In this document: positions 45,001-54,891 of the stretch, piece by piece
Position numbering within the stretch: position 1 is the first letter of the stretch
Layout: every line of letters begins with the position of its first letter
Source: Puccinia triticina
Taxonomy: Eukaryota > Basidiomycota > Pucciniomycetes > Pucciniales > Pucciniaceae
Direction of reading: 5' to 3'
DNA: 64,000 nucleotides
NCBI RefSeq assembly: GCF_026914185.1
Contig: NC_070565.1
Coordinates: forward strand, 1,984,001 to 2,048,000
Notes under the pieces: model-generated
The model's input: only the letters and a program-made list of their open reading frames with translations
Database searches by the model: none
What the model was told of the DNA's origin: nothing
Position numbers and translations under genes: made by a program

Positions 45001-45771
45001 TATGGTCTAGAATTCAAAGACAATGATGGTTACACTCATGATTGGGTTTCACTTCTACCAATCCTTGAGCTAGCATATTGCACCAGCATACATTCAACCA
45101 CTGGAAAACCCCCTGCCATCCTAGAAAAAGGCTGGATCCCAAACCTTCCCAGGAATTTCTTGAAGCAAGACTCTGTAGACATTCATCCTACTGCTCTTGC
45201 CTATGGAAAGATCTTTGAGAAAGCCAGAAAACATGCTGAGCACTGCATAACAGAAGCTACATCTTACAACAAAGAGAGATGGGACAAGAGTCACAAAGAA
45301 CCATCTTTTAAAGTTGGTGATAATGTCCTAATATCCACAGCAAACTTCAACAACCTGTCTGGCCCTAAGAAGATGAGAGACTCCTTCACAGGACCATTCC
45401 TTGTGAAAGCTTTACATGGGAAAAATGCTGTAGAAGTGATACTGACTGAAGAGTTTAGCAGGAAACATCCCACATTTCCTGTCAGCTTGGTGAAACCATA
45501 CAAAGACCCCAATCCAGACAAGTTCCCCTTGAGACAGAAAGTCAAAGTTGTCATTCCCCCCATGGATAAGACCCCTCAGAGTAAAGTCATACAAAAGATT
45601 CTCAGAGACAAGAGATTGAGAGTGGAAAACAGAGATGTTATGATGTACTTAGCTAGATACAAAGGTATGAGTGCTGATCATGATGAATGGCTCCTTGAGA
45701 AAGACATCCCAGACTCTGCTATCCTTCTCAGGAAATTCAGAAGTGAGAAGAGGTCTAACCCTGTGGTTTAA
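39016..45771 (+). CDS. gag-pol: Ty3 Gag-Pol polyprotein
   Basis: One frame of about 2251 codons. ATG 39016 (context CACCATGC) is chosen because its product MPPHLRNGR aligns with MSPPSLRTRGYNGR of the minus-strand element. Order by approximate residue: Ser/Pro-rich N-terminus (1-400), coiled-coil stretch (400-600), capsid ([30 protein letters not shown]), zinc knuckle [14 protein letters not shown] (918), protease LLDSGAS (1074), RT YIDD (1430), RNase H ([15 protein letters not shown]), integrase with [10 protein letters not shown], then NMDW (1882), SDRDPKF (1944) and GLAERM (1980), and a chromodomain-like end ([17 protein letters not shown]). Gag and Pol are fused without a stop, so Pol level may be set after translation, as in Tf1-like elements. 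GC content drops after about 40210, where the overlapping ORF ends. Confidence 0.95.
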   Translation: MPPHLRNGRDLSAEQRLRYRLSPAAEERLQRARVSIAAAPRGFPQVPGGGAASPRHRDPSGAIPGERDINSSSLEQVHAGTAPSRQGTNDPYGELSSEGSTALPAYQPRGYEAECLPQFSPPSAHSEPTTGRVFRPDGSDPRRNGADRPHQPLQRSIRHVCPSERGTEHGLDEETPLPSFDDARNDYRAGWESRRYPSMPRMDPQRGAPSIESISSATEPGRSNNPPPFAASRSATRQLSTNDSHADSGAYGLTVPSTNAGVPGSYPFQPSGTSTTASRRSDLPRPSNAAATTAAAAAASAPSEANTSFYTARGGSIVPPQPSLSTWRGQSTPLSSHAARIRRPQPPSSSRQLERIREELETPPGRHSESTRDRRIPDESHTRSEENLWTRESQRERPLLDESLPKSSLSSDSPLGLSLDIDNLSDPSNREFFLNNLNSEMSRNGPLFLEEKLQVLFSKFLSELSGTVETIPGTLLESCVSNFKDVLNHSILDLFKDEFIPFLLDQILNNIGESAREKSTVNNNVLEQLKKHIDDKFETVQDLILVNESQCHSNMDTIGQNLKDFEEKVSNNLTSIGNQINDLHANEHNRFEQSKRRFSDISSVVNTVSSKLDSVLIPDDRDQPPHLLYNNPFQNVHHEQQQEHRPPPPVPTPEPQRPPRDNFPKPASNTPEAKTQEEFPYIDHGAIDFEMRKELWKGIPKNGDWEKFSGELPYNHELWIKNTDILVRDYLMLDNMIISRLTILLTDTARNWYLGIRDQYGNKSWAWWKNAIRNKFGTENWKWKMQQEFENDHFAYDGRKIHKWFGNQRERLKAYQPELSQYLICEKILKQCPPNLEHAIKSRYKRDATEMSFEDMVIIAEEVIDRVMKRNKPVTNNYNTPNRSHWRSNPAPEKTDKPTDSSAKKNPVSAPEKEKLICHFCKQTGHFSRECPKKKNRINNVGMDDDDDPKSDNGEDQGEPHKSESELDEEEENHRTNHMILAMDNGNGANYDPLVDFDFGTHAVECEINQDFSIAEIQAETHQPQTWDKSCQSSHIEDARLMKCKPDRGKAHLTGKANLTTVLIESREQSCLLDSGASCSIISNKLLDSILPEWENKLMPINHAKFHSCSDQLQPMGIIETALIFPHTKGSIRILAEFVVMKNARIDYLILGNDYMSLYGFDITNSKERFFTIGNENKRKKFSFKSHHLEKMSPSNEISAVKKSNPQLQKFITEELCEAKFSDKLTIEQKEKLFEVLHNNNLAFSNTNQPLGAIKGHEVHIKLTTERPYPPLLRRPPYPASPKSREALEQHIEELVNLNVLRKVGHNEVVEITTPVIIAWHNGKSRMVGDFRALNSYTASDRYPIPKISETLNNLAKAKYLTSMDVLKGFHQNVIAEDSRHLLRIIMHKGIYEYLRMPFGIKNAPSHFQRMMDIEFRKEIDEKWVIIYIDDIIIMSNTWEEHLNRIDRILKVVINMNMKISLKKCNFGFDQIKALGHLVSGIAIGIDQNKVAAVLQKPVPSSRKEMQSFLGFAGYYRQHIEKFAEIAKPLTELTRIDVIYEMTHHRIVAYNLLKEKLTTAPLLLFPDWAHPFTLYVDASMTGLGAALHQVQVIDGVRKEGPIVFISRQLKDSETRYGASQLECLCLVWALEKLHYYLDGSVFHVVTDCTALRSLLNMKTPNRHMLRWQIAIQEYRGNMTIIHRDGNIHKNADGLSRWALPNDPSNPAYDPEDKDDDRFPIMGIHVSTFKNEFFDSVREGYKQDKNTTILSELLLKDAKDAQLKNSLQDPWRKLYDEGRFSIFDGLIYFREKHNSVLVLADKESINTILHECHDSVYSGHLSEDRTLEKVADTAWWANWKQDTGEYCSSCDRCQKANKATGKRFGLLMKIEEPSKPWDVINMDWVTSLSPGGAASFNACLVIVDRYSKTPIFVPCFKDDSAMDTAILFWNRVMPRTGIPRIIISDRDPKFTSEFWTGLHSMLGTKLSFSTAYHPQTDGLAERMIQTLEDMIRRFCAYGLEFKDNDGYTHDWVSLLPILELAYCTSIHSTTGKPPAILEKGWIPNLPRNFLKQDSVDIHPTALAYGKIFEKARKHAEHCITEATSYNKERWDKSHKEPSFKVGDNVLISTANFNNLSGPKKMRDSFTGPFLVKALHGKNAVEVILTEEFSRKHPTFPVSLVKPYKDPNPDKFPLRQKVKVVIPPMDKTPQSKVIQKILRDKRLRVENRDVMMYLARYKGMSADHDEWLLEKDIPDSAILLRKFRSEKRSNPVV
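39035..40216 (+). CDS. Overlapping +1-frame ORF inside gag, 393 codons
   Basis: Starts at an ATG 19 nt after the gag ATG, in the +1 frame, and ends at 40216. Its translation looks like a folded protein: a Pro-rich N-terminus, an acidic/hydrophobic helical block ([40 protein letters not shown]), a Pro/Gln-rich linker and an RG-rich tail ([14 protein letters not shown]). The gag frame over the same bases is a low-complexity Ser/Arg/Pro sequence. RG tails often bind RNA. The minus-strand Ty3 has an ORF in the same relative frame from the equivalent ATG (23285). Expression could use leaky scanning; alternatively this is the main product and gag-pol begins by frameshift. No family recognised. Confidence 0.55.
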   Translation: MAETSQQNSASATASVQPPRKGFKELESALPPLQEDFLKFPEEEPLPPDTGIPPALYQARETSIALASNRSTPVPRPVDREQMIPTANYPQKDQPPSQPTNPEGMRPNASPSLALLPPIQNPRREESSGPMDLIPEEMELTGLINLFNDQFDMFVRAREAQNTASMKRLLSQASMTQEMIIELVGRADAIRLCQEWIPNEELHQLNQSLAQQNPADQTIRHHSQLAVAPHANYQPMIATPTPEPTGLQYRVPTQEFQGPTPSNRQELPQPRPEGQIYHGPQMPQQPPPPPPPQALQVRPIPASIPREVVQLFRPSPHYQPGGVNPPHYPHTQQGYADHNPPHPQDNWRGSGRNWRRPQDDTQRVLEIGEYLMRATRGVRRIYGRGRARGRGPY

Positions 45772-45808
45772 TTTCTTACAGAAATCCAACCCTTTTGGTG
45801 GTAGGGAA

Positions 45809-46777
45809 TGTCAGCCTTAGAGTCATCACAGCTGACCTAAAAGCTGCCTGTTCTACCTTTGTTACATATAAATTACTTTATATCTTTTTCATCTTAAGAG
45901 ATAACCTTGTTTTGACTTCAGATTCTGTTTCCTCATGCAATTTTGACCCTAGTTACAACTTATCAATTCATTGTAACTATACTCCTTCCCTGAGTTACTG
46001 AGTTGTGGCGCGCTTGCGCAGTTGTGACGTGTCAGCACTACCTGGCGCGCCAAACCACATGTACATATGCAAATTACATAAGCAAACTGTGAAAATTTTC
46101 GTAGTCAGAATCCCCCTTGCCTGAGGCGGATCCACAGACTTCAGCACACCAGAACCACCACCCAGATAACCCCAGGATCACCACAAAAGAGCCTACTCTA
46201 CTCCCAGTATACCTACCGTCACAGGCGCCTAGGATATTGACAGTAAGTAACCTCTTTCACTGAACCTTGATTATCTCAGAGGTACAACTCTGTGTCTTGT
46301 TTGATCTGCCTTTTCTTCTTGCTTTGCCTCCTCCTTGATCACAGGGCTGTCCCTTCTATTCTACAGGCCTTTGCCTCTATCTTGATCACAGGGCTGTCCC
46401 TTATAATCACTTGGCCTTTGCCTCAAAATCTAGGTTGCAGGGCTGTCCCTCAGGTTTCCCATTAAGAACCTTGACTGTCCAGAGAGAAGTCTAAAAAACT
46501 GTGGCTGGATTAAACTTATCTAATCCAGATACCCTCCTGAGAGGAAGCTGTAGCACTTCTAGCACAGATTAGCAGCACTCTTCTGAAGAGTAGCATTGCC
46601 AGTGGACGTGCATTCCCACTAGAATAACCTAGTACTTCTCTTCTATCTTATCCTGCTTGGTTTCTTTCTCTCTCTTTCTCTTTTTCTCTTACAGTTGTAT
46701 TTTCTTTATCCCAAGAAATCAAACTGTTGTCCCCCATTTCTTGTGTCCTGCTGTCACTATAGAGACTCAGGCTCACA
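45809..46777 (+). repeat. 3' LTR of the intact Ty3
   Basis: 969 bp, same as 37287-38255 except C for T near 46070 and G for T near 46100. The polypurine tract lies immediately before it. Confidence 0.93.
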
Positions 46778-47767
46778 ATACCTACCGTCACAGGCGCCTA
46801 GGATATTGACAGTAAGTAACCTCTTTAACTGAACCTTGATTATCTCAGAGGTACAACTCTGTGTCTTGTTTGATCTGCCTTTTCTTCTTGCTTTGCCTCC
46901 TCCTTGATCACAGGACTGTCCCTCCAATTCTACAGGCCTTTGCCTCTATCTTGATCACAGGGCTGTCCCTTCAATTCTACTGGCCTTTGCCTCTATCTTG
47001 ATCACAGGGCTGTCCCTTATAATCACTTGGCCTTTGCCTCAAAATCTAGGTTGCAGGGCTGTCCCTCAGGTTTCCCATTAAGAACCTTGACTGTCCAGAG
47101 AGAAGTCTAAAAAACTGTGGCTGGATTAAACTTATCTAATCCAGATACCCTCCTGAGAGGAAGCTGTAGCACTTCTAGCACAGATTAGCAGCACTCTTCT
47201 GAAGAGTAGCATTGCCTGTGGACGTGCATTCCCACTAGAATAACCTAGTACTTCTCTTCTATCTTATCCTGCTTGGTTTCTGTCTCTCTCTTTCTCTTTT
47301 TCTCTTACAGTTGTATTTTCTTTATCCCAAGAAATCAAACTGTTGTCCCCCATTTCTTGTGTCCTGCTGTCACTATAGAGACTCAGGCTCACATACGGTG
47401 CACCACAGTGCTTTTAGCTGAAAAAAAGGCCTTTTTTTCCGCTAAAAGCGCTGTAGCGCAGCGTAGCATAGCGTAGTGACTGTAGCGGCGCGCTAACACT
47501 AACAAACAATTGGCGCGCTGTTAGCGCCGCTGAAACGTAGCGCAGCGTAGCGGCGCTAACAGCGCGCTAACGCTACTCAAAATGGGCGGGCGCTTTTTGC
47601 CGCTACGCTAACGCTAAGTGGCCCTGTAGCGTAGTGTAGCGTAGCGGCCCACCGTTGATCGACACGATCCAGGATCAATAGGCTCAAAAACTCAGAATTG
47701 ATGATATTCCTCGTGGTTCAGAGGTGGATACCATGCGGATCCCTCCTCCAAGTTTGGCTGAACTTGG

Positions 47768-48104
47768 TGTAAACCCCCCTCCTCCCTTGGGGTTTACAAG
47801 GTGTCACCAGGACTCTTCACATGTCACAGTCAGATACTTAATCCGTTCCCTCTCCTTATCTGGTTCAGCAGAGAACTGACTAGCAGTCTCTCTGAACCAG
47901 GTAAGTCACTTGTTGTTTCCTTCTTTCCTCCTTCTCTCTCTCTCGAGTCTCATTGTCTAGAGAGAGAACTGACTAGCAGTCTCTCTGAACCAGTAATCCA
48001 AGCCCCCCCTCGGTTGGTCCTAGAAACGTTGGCTCCGTGCCCTTTGAGCCCATTCTCTGGGTTCCCTCTTGTCTCATTCAGTGAAGAGGATTCCACCTCT
48101 TACA
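47768..48104. mobile_element. TRIM-sized solo LTR
   Basis: 337 bp starting TGTAAACCCC and ending CTCTTACA, so TG...CA ends. The flanks CTTGG (47763-47767 and 48105-48109) are a perfect 5-bp duplication. The 5' LTR has the uninterrupted site (TGAACTTGGAGTCAGG, near 59900). Inside, a hairpin TGTAAACCCC/GGGGTTTACA opens the element, and a ~30-bp block with GAACTGACTAGCAGTCTC is repeated twice (about 47872 and 47965). Confidence 0.8.
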
Positions 48105-48645
48105 CTTGGAGTCAGGCCCGCGACATGCCGCGCGACGAGCCCTCGTGCCCGCCGCGCCTCTACAACTAAGATGAGAAGATGAAACAAAAGAACAACCAAA
48201 GAGAAAAAACCTCCACACCAAAACCAAAGAGACAAACAAACAACATCACAAAACAAAAACCAACCCTCCTCTGTCTCATTTTCTCCAACGCGCGCCAAGA
48301 AGAAACAGAAAAGAAAAGACATGCATAAAAAGAAAAATCAATGAGGGAATCAAAACAAAACCAAACAAACAAAAGAAAAGAAAGAAAGAAGAGAAAGGGA
48401 AAGAAATGAAAAGAAAGGAAAGAGGGAAGAAATGAGAGCAGGAGCCTGAAAAAAGTCTTGAGAGTTTCGTGCGCGCCGCGCCGTCGAGATTGAAGGTTTT
48501 GATGGTCTTGAGGCCTTTTTCCTAGTGTCTTGACCCTGAGTACGCGCCAGAACTCCACATTCCCATCCCATTTGCAGTCTGTCTCTAGACTGCGCGTCGC
48601 CTCTCTGATACCTGCTGCTGGACCAAGGTAGAGAACCGGAAAAGG

Positions 48646-48735
48646 GGGGCTCACAGAGTAGCATGTAATGCTTTTGACGCGGGTAGAAATCCCTCAAGAT
48701 GCATACACATGGGAGGACTTACTTTTGTTCCTCTA
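48646..48735 (-). other. Intron-like module, copy after integrase
   Basis: Minus-strand reading AAAAGTAAGTCC ... GCGTCAAAAGCATTAC ... CTGTGAGCC. The GTAAGT donor abuts the end of the integrase frame (EEQK). Related modules are at 51909-52010, 52150-52250, 52560-52660 and 59165-59250. Confidence 0.5.
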
Positions 48736-50277
48736 TGTCTTCGCGGGAATAATACTTCTTGACTTGATCAGCCGCGAAGCGCCTCTTGGGCTCGCTGCCG
48801 TCCAACTCCGCCAAAATGTAAGAGCCTCCCTCGACTTGACGGACGACGCGGTAAGGCCCATTCCACCTGTTCGCAAATAGCTGGCCCCACTGCGTTTCCA
48901 GTGCCCGGTTGTACGTCATAACCATCTCGCCTGCCTCGAGCGAGTCGCGAAGCCGATCTGAGCGCTTGTCTTCCCAATATTTAACAGAATCGCCACGTGC
49001 CTCCATCATTTTCCGGTAAGCGATCTCCCGTGTTTCCTCGCTCCGCTCCAGCTGTCAGGACCTAGCGACTAAAAGGTCGGAAGTCGTGCGCACCGCGTCC
49101 CAATCAACGCCCAGGTAGGATTCCATCTCTAGATCGATGGGAAGAACAGCTCTCTGCCCAAAACCAGTTCATACGGAGAGTACCCTGTGGTTTGCTTTGT
49201 AGAAATCCTATCAGCAAAAAGGACCCAGGAAAGAAATTTCTTGCAATTCTTGCTGCTCTCTCCCGCTAATTTGGCCAGCGCCGCCTTCAATGGTGCGTGC
49301 CCTTGCTCAACCATGCCTTGACCTTCAGGGTAGTAGGGTGTGGACACTCGATGCTGCCCCGGCAGGGTGCAAAGTATATCCGCCAACGCACCTCTGAACT
49401 CCAAACCGCCATCTGTTGAGTAAGCTTGGGCTGGACCATAACACATAGTCCAGTGCTCCTGGAGGAAGGAGGCTACGGCCTCGGAAGTTAGATTGTTTAA
49501 GATTTTGGCCTCTACCCAGCCGGAGAAGTCATCTCGTGCAACAATGAGATACTTAGCTCCACTAGCCTTCAAGTGCACTGCGTCCATTGCCACGCATCCA
49601 AAAACCGTCGACTCTCCCGTCGGACACCGCGGCTCCACAGGCCTCTTAAGACTACGCCGCTGACAAGCATCGCAGCTCTGGCACCACCAAGTCACTGACT
49701 GCTTGAGGGCCGGCCACCAAAACCGCTCAGACACGCGGCGATAAGTTTCCGTCACTCTGCGGTGCCCTAAATCTTCATGCAGCTTTCGAATTACTTCTTC
49801 CTGATTCGCCGGGATTGTGATGACAATACGAGACAGCGGGCTACCCCTTTTCATGAGGCGCTCTCCTTGCAAGAAGAAATCTGAGGACCGTCTTCTCAAG
49901 GCTTGAAACTCTACCGCATCCATACCCTCGGGCTTCGCTAGTGTTGACAAAAACTGCCCCATCCCTCGCCAATAACCTTCCTGATACCCTGAATACTGAA
50001 CAGAATGCACGCGGTAGGGATCCACGCGTCGGATGAGCGGGGCTTCCTCGTTGAAGTCGGAAGGGGGATCAGATTCATTGTCACCTTGTGGGCGCCGTGA
50101 CAAGCCGTCCGGCATGGTGAACAATTTGCCGGGACGGTGAACAACTTCAAAGGAGAAAAGCTGGATGAAAGATACCCAACGCGTCATCGGTGCGTTGGGC
50201 AAACTTGGAGCGTTGATCATTTGAACCAGGGACTGAGCATCCACTTGTAGCTCAAAATTCTGCCCCCACAATACCAT
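48719..50277 (-). pseudogene. Ty3 integrase and RNase H end, broken
   Basis: Reads in order from 50277: end of RNase H (FEVVHRPGKLFTMPDGLSRR), HHCC zinc finger (CQSCDACQRR), catalytic core (AMDAVHLK, STDGGLEFRG, GMVEQGHAPL) and C-terminal segment (WGQLFANRWNGPYRV). Breaks: a frameshift near 49140 (GRELFF), and TGA at 49055-49057 where Arg is expected. At the RT boundary (50289-50345) there is another frameshift plus TAA at 50338-50340. The third acidic residue is present (VEQG). It belongs with the RT upstream and is non-functional. Confidence 0.85.
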
Positions 50278-50288
50278 TTGGAGCTTCT

Positions 50289-52151
50289 TCAGTATCCAGG
50301 CGACGCCGCATAGCTCAAGCTTTGCCTGCGAATATCGTTACTCCACATCCAAGAAGAGCAGATAGACTCGTAAAGCGCCGGTCGATCCAAACCATTTGAG
50401 TCTTCCTGAGTAAGCACCGCACCCGCGGCATGAAAGCTAGAGTCCACCGCAAGCTTGAGTTTCCCCGCGTCTGGACCGTAGTCAATCTTGACCAAAACTA
50501 TGTCTTTCCCAACAATGTTCTTGAGTTCCTGGAAGGCCTGCTCGCATTCTTCGGTCCAACACCATTCTCCATCCTTATGCGTCAGCCGGCAAAGGGGAAG
50601 ACAAATCTGAGACAATGACGGAATGAAAATTTGGACGTAGACGACGACACCCAGGAAACCTCCCACTTCAGTTGCGCTGGCGGGAGTTGGCCATGACACG
50701 ATCTTGTTGACTTTACTGGCCGCCATTTTCCGGCCCTCCTTACAAACCACGTGGCCCACAATTTCTAAGGCGGGAACGCAGGCCGCAAGCTTTGATGCAG
50801 AAACCGTCAGACCAGATTCCTCAATCCAAAAGAGGATGCGTTCCAGGACCTCAGCGTACTCCCAAATGAAGCGTTGAATTCCACGATGCCAGGACAGAAG
50901 CTTGCCGCCGTAGTCAGACTTTGGGCCTTTGATGCCCCCGTCATCAATGAAGATGCCGGCGTGCTCTGGGATCTCGTCTTGTAGTATCCAAACCATTTGC
51001 GCTTGGTAGACTGCTACTGAGTTTGTGGCTCCTTGAGGGAGTCGGGTCAACTGGAACCGACCTAGAGGCGTGTCAAAAGTAGTTAAAGGCCGAGAAATGG
51101 GATGTAAAGCGCTCTCATCGTAGCCGCCCATAATATCCCCGAGACCGTAACACGCGCGACCCAAGAAGGACTCAACAAATTCCTCCGTAGCCGGAGGAAC
51201 CCCTGCGTCACGGATCGTAACTTTATTCAACAATTGCAGATCATGTACCACCCGTAGTTTACCGTTTCCCTTGATTACACAGAAGACCGGGCTTGAATAG
51301 CTCAACGTTGACTGTTTGTACAGACCGTTTTGAACTCGTTCCCGGATGATGCGAATATACTCTTCAGACTTGGCGGCCGGAATTGGAATCTTCCACTTTT
51401 GCCAAGGTTCCTGTTCAACGACGGGTATGATGTAAGGGAGTCCGTAGGTCTCCTTCAGCAGTCCGCGCTCATCCTCGGTGAAAGCAATAGCAAGGTTGCG
51501 CTCCGCCAAAACGTTCTTGATCAACGATAATTTGTCCGGGTAGAGCCAACCCTCTGGGCCAAAGTTAACCACGGAGAGCCGCTCTTCGGTTGCTTGTCCC
51601 TTGGGTGCAAAGGGTCCAGCTAAAGAACAAGGTAGACCTTGGTATGGGTCGCGTGAGAGAGGCAGACGAAATAGCGGTGGGTTCAACTCCTGAGGCATGG
51701 GCTGATTCACTGGTTTAATTTTCCTGGCGACCGGTTTGTACTTAGCCGCCAACGCCAAGTAGCCGCCCTCCCTCCATGATCGCGCCAAATCTGCCTGCGC
51801 GCCGCACCAAAGCCCTGAAGCCATAAGGAGACTCGTCTGATGCTCCGCCCAATCCCCGAATGCCGCCTTATCTGAAAAGGAGAGTCCAGCCGGAAAATTT
51901 TTGCTCACGTACGTGGCACGAGGTAGGGTTTTCAACAATTGGGAAGCATCACGCCTTGGAGGTGCATATTGGTGGGAACTTACTTTGACGCCATATGCCC
52001 TCCACGGTAACCTAAACATCACCACTCCACCTTCACATTCCAATTGAAAAGAGAATAGTTTAAGCTCATTGCGGAGCTCTGCGCCGCACGCCGCGCCTTC
52101 TGTCGTACCAGATCTTAAAAGAAACACGCCAGCATCCAGGGTGTGGCTCAC
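50289..52151 (-). pseudogene. Ty3 reverse transcriptase and RNase H start
   Basis: About 620 codons open. The RT core has LPQGATNSVAVYQ and the active site IFIDDGG, followed by a connection and RNase H beginning (KLKLAVDSSFHAAGAVL). The frame is lost near 50345 by a 1-base shift. The first part includes an intron-like module in frame (51909-52010), so the true exon structure may differ. RT of this group (FIDDGGIKGP) is distinct from the YIDD chromoviruses of this window. Confidence 0.82.
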
Positions 52152-52250
52152 CAGAGTGGCACGAGGTAGGGTTTTCGACGATTGGGAAGCATCACGCCTC
52201 GGAGGTGCATATTGGGGGGAACTTACTTTGTTACTCCCAATCTTCCGCAG
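51909..52250 (-). repeat. Two tandem intron-like modules before RT
   Basis: 51914-51999 and 52156-52237 are about 90% alike (minus strand AAAGTAAGTTCCC..CCAATATGCACCTCC...GTGATGCTTCCCAAT). Each starts at a consensus GTAAGT donor and ends near GTGAGC. They are diverged members of the same module family as 52560-52660, 59165-59250 and 48646-48735. Confidence 0.6.
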
Positions 52251-52559
52251 TATACCAGAATCCTGTTTACCGGCTCAAGCCTCTGTTCCCAAGGAAATTA
52301 GTTTACCCTTGTCTTGGAGGCCTTCATAAGACGTAAATAGTTTTCCCTCTTTGCAGAGGAGGAGTAGTTTATTCTCTTTGCGGAGACGATTGCGGGTTGA
52401 ATCTTGAGCCTTCTCCTGAGCTGGGAATTGAGAATTAGCGGAGGGTTCCCGTGATGGGGCTGAGGCCTCCTTGCGATGAAACGAGGATAGTCTATTCTCT
52501 TCTCGGAGACAAAGATCCAAGCTTGGAGGGTTGAAAGTACTGGAAAACAATTGGGGCAA

Positions 52560-52660
52560 ACAGGGGCGGCTCACAGCGTGGCATGTAATGTTTTCGACGC
52601 TTCTAGAGATGCCCGGAGGTGCACAACGGATGGGACTTACTTTTATCCCCCCTATGCCCC
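52560..52660 (-). other. Intron-like module between protease and RT
   Basis: Minus-strand AAAAGTAAGTCCC ... TGCACCTCCGGGCATCTC ... AACATTACATGCC ... CTGTGAGCC. Very similar to 59165-59250, including the preceding CATGGGGCATAGGG. About 70 nt from GTAAGT to GTGAG. Confidence 0.55.
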
Positions 52661-52915
52661 ATGGCATATCCTTTTCCTCCTCTCTCGCACCTCTCCTAGT
52701 GTACAACTGAGACTTGAAACTGAAATAAAACTGAGAGCTGATCTTCTTTTTGATGTTTTTGATTATCTGTAAATGTTTTTTGGGTTTTCTGATTTGGTGA
52801 TTAGACGAAGAGTTGGAAAGAAAATTGGGCCAATGATACTCTGAAAGATAAGTTGATTCAACGGCGAGAGTTCGAGCATCTAGATTAAAACTGCCGAGAA
52901 CCGGACCAACTGTGC

Positions 52916-53671
52916 TCATAAAAAAGGACGATCCTCCAAAGAATCCTCGGGGAGCCGCGCCACATGAGTAAGCACAGCCTTACGACCATGACCTGGGAAA
53001 TCACGCTTCCATCGGCCCGACCCAGTCGAGCACAAAGAAACCTTGATGTTCCTTCCAGTGGCGTCCGGTATGATAAGCTTCTTGCCCGATTGTGGTGAGA
53101 ACGCCAACGTCGCAGACACATCCATTAGGAATGGCCGACCTAAGATCAGCGGCCCGTCCATGTTTGTGATCCAAAAGTGACACGTCTTCACCAACGACTT
53201 GCCAATCCGGACCTGCACGTCTTCGGCTATGCCCATCAATTCACAAGCCTGGTTATTGATACCGTAGACCGCAGATGTGAAATTAACTCGAGGGCTTAGA
53301 TTAAACTTGTTGGCCATGGTGTCCGAGATAAGATTCAATTGAGAGCCCGAATCAATGAGGGGAGACGCTGAAGTCTCATCGTCTCCAATGAGACACGACA
53401 AATATCCTAGAGGACAGGAGTATAGGTTTGGATCTATTCCCAAATCTCTGTCAGAGACCTCGGCCAACGTCCCGGAGTTCACCTTCAACTCTTCGGTTCC
53501 AACCTCTACACGCCGCCTAGACACCCATTTCTTCATGCCTTCGGCTATGGATGGGGAAATCGCCATGAGTTCCGATACCGTGATGTCGGGCACCTTCAAA
53601 ACCGATATCTTTCGCAACACGCCATCGACCGCGTTTGGGTGCTCTCGCAAAACCTCTCGTTCGAACCGCAC
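52916..53671 (-). pseudogene. Ty3 aspartic protease region
   Basis: Open over 251 codons with the protease active site SPLIDSGSQLNLIS and the flap/hydrophobic motif PLILGRPFLMD. Upstream the polyprotein can be followed in frame through a Pro-rich linker (SPDRPATPPQPTKAAG) to the solo LTR at 53768 and, beyond the Harbinger element, to gag. Downstream the frame ends at 52916 before the intron-like modules. Part of a broken polyprotein. Confidence 0.82.
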
Positions 53672-53767
53672 TTTCGGACCAGCCGCCTTCGTAGGCTGCG
53701 GAGGAGTCGCGGGGCGATCAGGAGAAAGTTCGTGAGTTTGGTCACCCCCAGCGCCTCGCTAAAAAAG

Positions 53768-54579
53768 TGTGAAACTTCACGTGAAAGCTTGCCAGTCACA
53801 ACTTCAAGCGGGAACAGCAGCACTGTGACTCCGTCCCCTCAGCCACCGGTAACTCAGCAAACTGCTCACGCCCGCCGACGCACCAACGGACTCACCCAGC
53901 TGATTCCTAATGGAACCGGTAAGTCATCATCGCATTCATACCAGTCCAAGACTGAAGCAACCAGGGTCCAGCAACTAACCAGACCCTTGTCAATAAACTC
54001 AAAAACAGCAACTACCGTCACAGACGAAGCCCCGTTGTTAAACACCTACAACCAGTCCGGTCAAGACCTGCCCACCGCAAACAACCTGAACCCCTAGAGG
54101 GCCAGTGCATAGCGACGTTAACGGTACTACCTTACTTGTAAGAGATCTCCTTTCCCCTCCTTAAAAGGAGACTCTAAACTCACTTTCTCACCTCGTCCCG
54201 TCGTCTCATTCCCTTCAACCTTAGCCATTCTTAGCTTGTTCACAACTTGACCAACCCAATCATCTTCAGACCAATCCGCACATCAGCGCTCTTGCATTCA
54301 CTTCAGTACATCGACGACCTCGTGCCAATCATCTGATTATTCTCACCTCTCTTTTTTCCATTTTTACTTCGCCCATCCTTTCTTCTTCTATCCCTGTTAC
54401 TTTTCTACCACTTTTCTTGTACACTACATAGTGTTATCCCTCATCTCTCGCTGTTTCATCAAACTGCGCTCCTGCTCTTAGGTACGACCTGAGCTCCTTG
54501 TTCTTTTTTCTCTTAAAACAAATTGTATCATAGCATGACCCTGATGGCAATATATGTCTTAGTCGTTTGAATTATTGCA
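53768..54579. mobile_element. Solo LTR inserted in the decayed Ty3 polyprotein
   Basis: 812 bp beginning TGTGAAACTTCACG and ending GAATTATTGCA, with AAAAG at 53763-53767 and 54580-54584 as a 5-bp target duplication. Removing it brings PEERSAMEEEPELF close to GDQTHELSPDR of the host polyprotein. The right half is pyrimidine-rich with CTCTTAGGTACG near 54475, as in LTR leaders. The family is not represented elsewhere in the window, and no internal region is present. Confidence 0.7.
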
Positions 54580-54891
54580 AAAAGTTCCGGCTCCTCTTCC
54601 ATCGCACTTCTTTCTTCAGGAACAGGCGAAGTTGGAACTCGTCGGATCGGACGTTTTGCGGCGCTAAGAGCATCTCCACCGCAAGGGACTAAACGAGTAC
54701 CTAAATGTGAAACTCGCGCGACTGCGGCGCAATTTTAGCTTCCCAAAAGAGAGCCATCCAGCACCGCCAAGTCCTAGGATAGCTCCTCACAAGCGTGAAA
54801 GGGTCCCCCCAATCCCCCCCCCCCTACACCAACACCTCGAAAAAACATCATTCCCGGGCGCTGGATTTCTTGTCAACGACAAATCATCAAG

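Larger units (their letters stand above)
37287..46777 (+). mobile_element. Full-length, apparently intact Ty3 chromovirus
   Basis: 969-bp LTRs at 37287-38255 and 45809-46777 with only two differences noticed by eye. The target duplication ATACC is at 37282-37286 and 46778-46782. The possible primer-binding site TGGGGGCCTCATCGGG begins at 38258, and the polypurine tract GGTGGTAGGGAA ends at 45808. A single uninterrupted gag-pol frame fills 39016-45771. Everything needed for mobility appears present, so recent activity is likely. Confidence 0.94.
36882..47393 (+). mobile_element. Solo LTR interrupted by a full-length relative
   Basis: Starts TGTCAGCC at 36882 and ends GGCTCACA at 47393. The flanks TACGG (36877-36881 and 47394-47398) are a perfect 5-bp duplication. 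Sequence 36882-37286 continues at 46783-47393. Total about 1016 bp. It is longer than the 969-bp LTRs of the inserted element because it has one extra ~46-bp TTGATCACAGGGCTGTCCCT unit. It has no internal region of its own, so it is a solo LTR left by recombination. Confidence 0.87.
36664..47656. mobile_element. Small inverted-repeat element rich in TAGCG, itself interrupted
   Basis: Left end CAACAGTGGGCC and right end GGCCCACCGTT are inverted repeats. The flanks are GATCGACA at 36656-36663 and 47657-47664, an 8-bp duplication as in hAT elements. The 5' LTR at 59790-59830 shows the empty site. Without the LTR nest the element is about 0.47 kb, made of CGTAGCGTTAGCG/CGCTAACGCTACG words in both orientations and without coding capacity. 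Confidence 0.8.
35364..48559 (-). repeat. 3' LTR of the decayed Ty3, split by five insertions
   Basis: The LTR sequence is found in pieces 35364-35464, 36447-36663, 47665-47767 and 48105-48559. Removing the insertions and one copy of each target duplication leaves about 866 bp, against 850 bp in the 5' LTR. The 16-bp difference is a single indel near 48262 (CTCTGTCTCATTTTCT). Confidence 0.85.

Noticed and set aside
48166..48654. 162-codon minus-strand frame rich in Phe/Leu/Ser
   Set aside because: Lies wholly in the 3' LTR of the decayed Ty3, and its counterpart in the 5' LTR (59824-60150) is different in frame and length.
53639..54097. 152-codon plus-strand frame at the left end of the solo LTR
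   Set aside because: It starts in the decayed Ty3 antisense strand and crosses the solo LTR border at 53768, so it cannot be an ancient gene.
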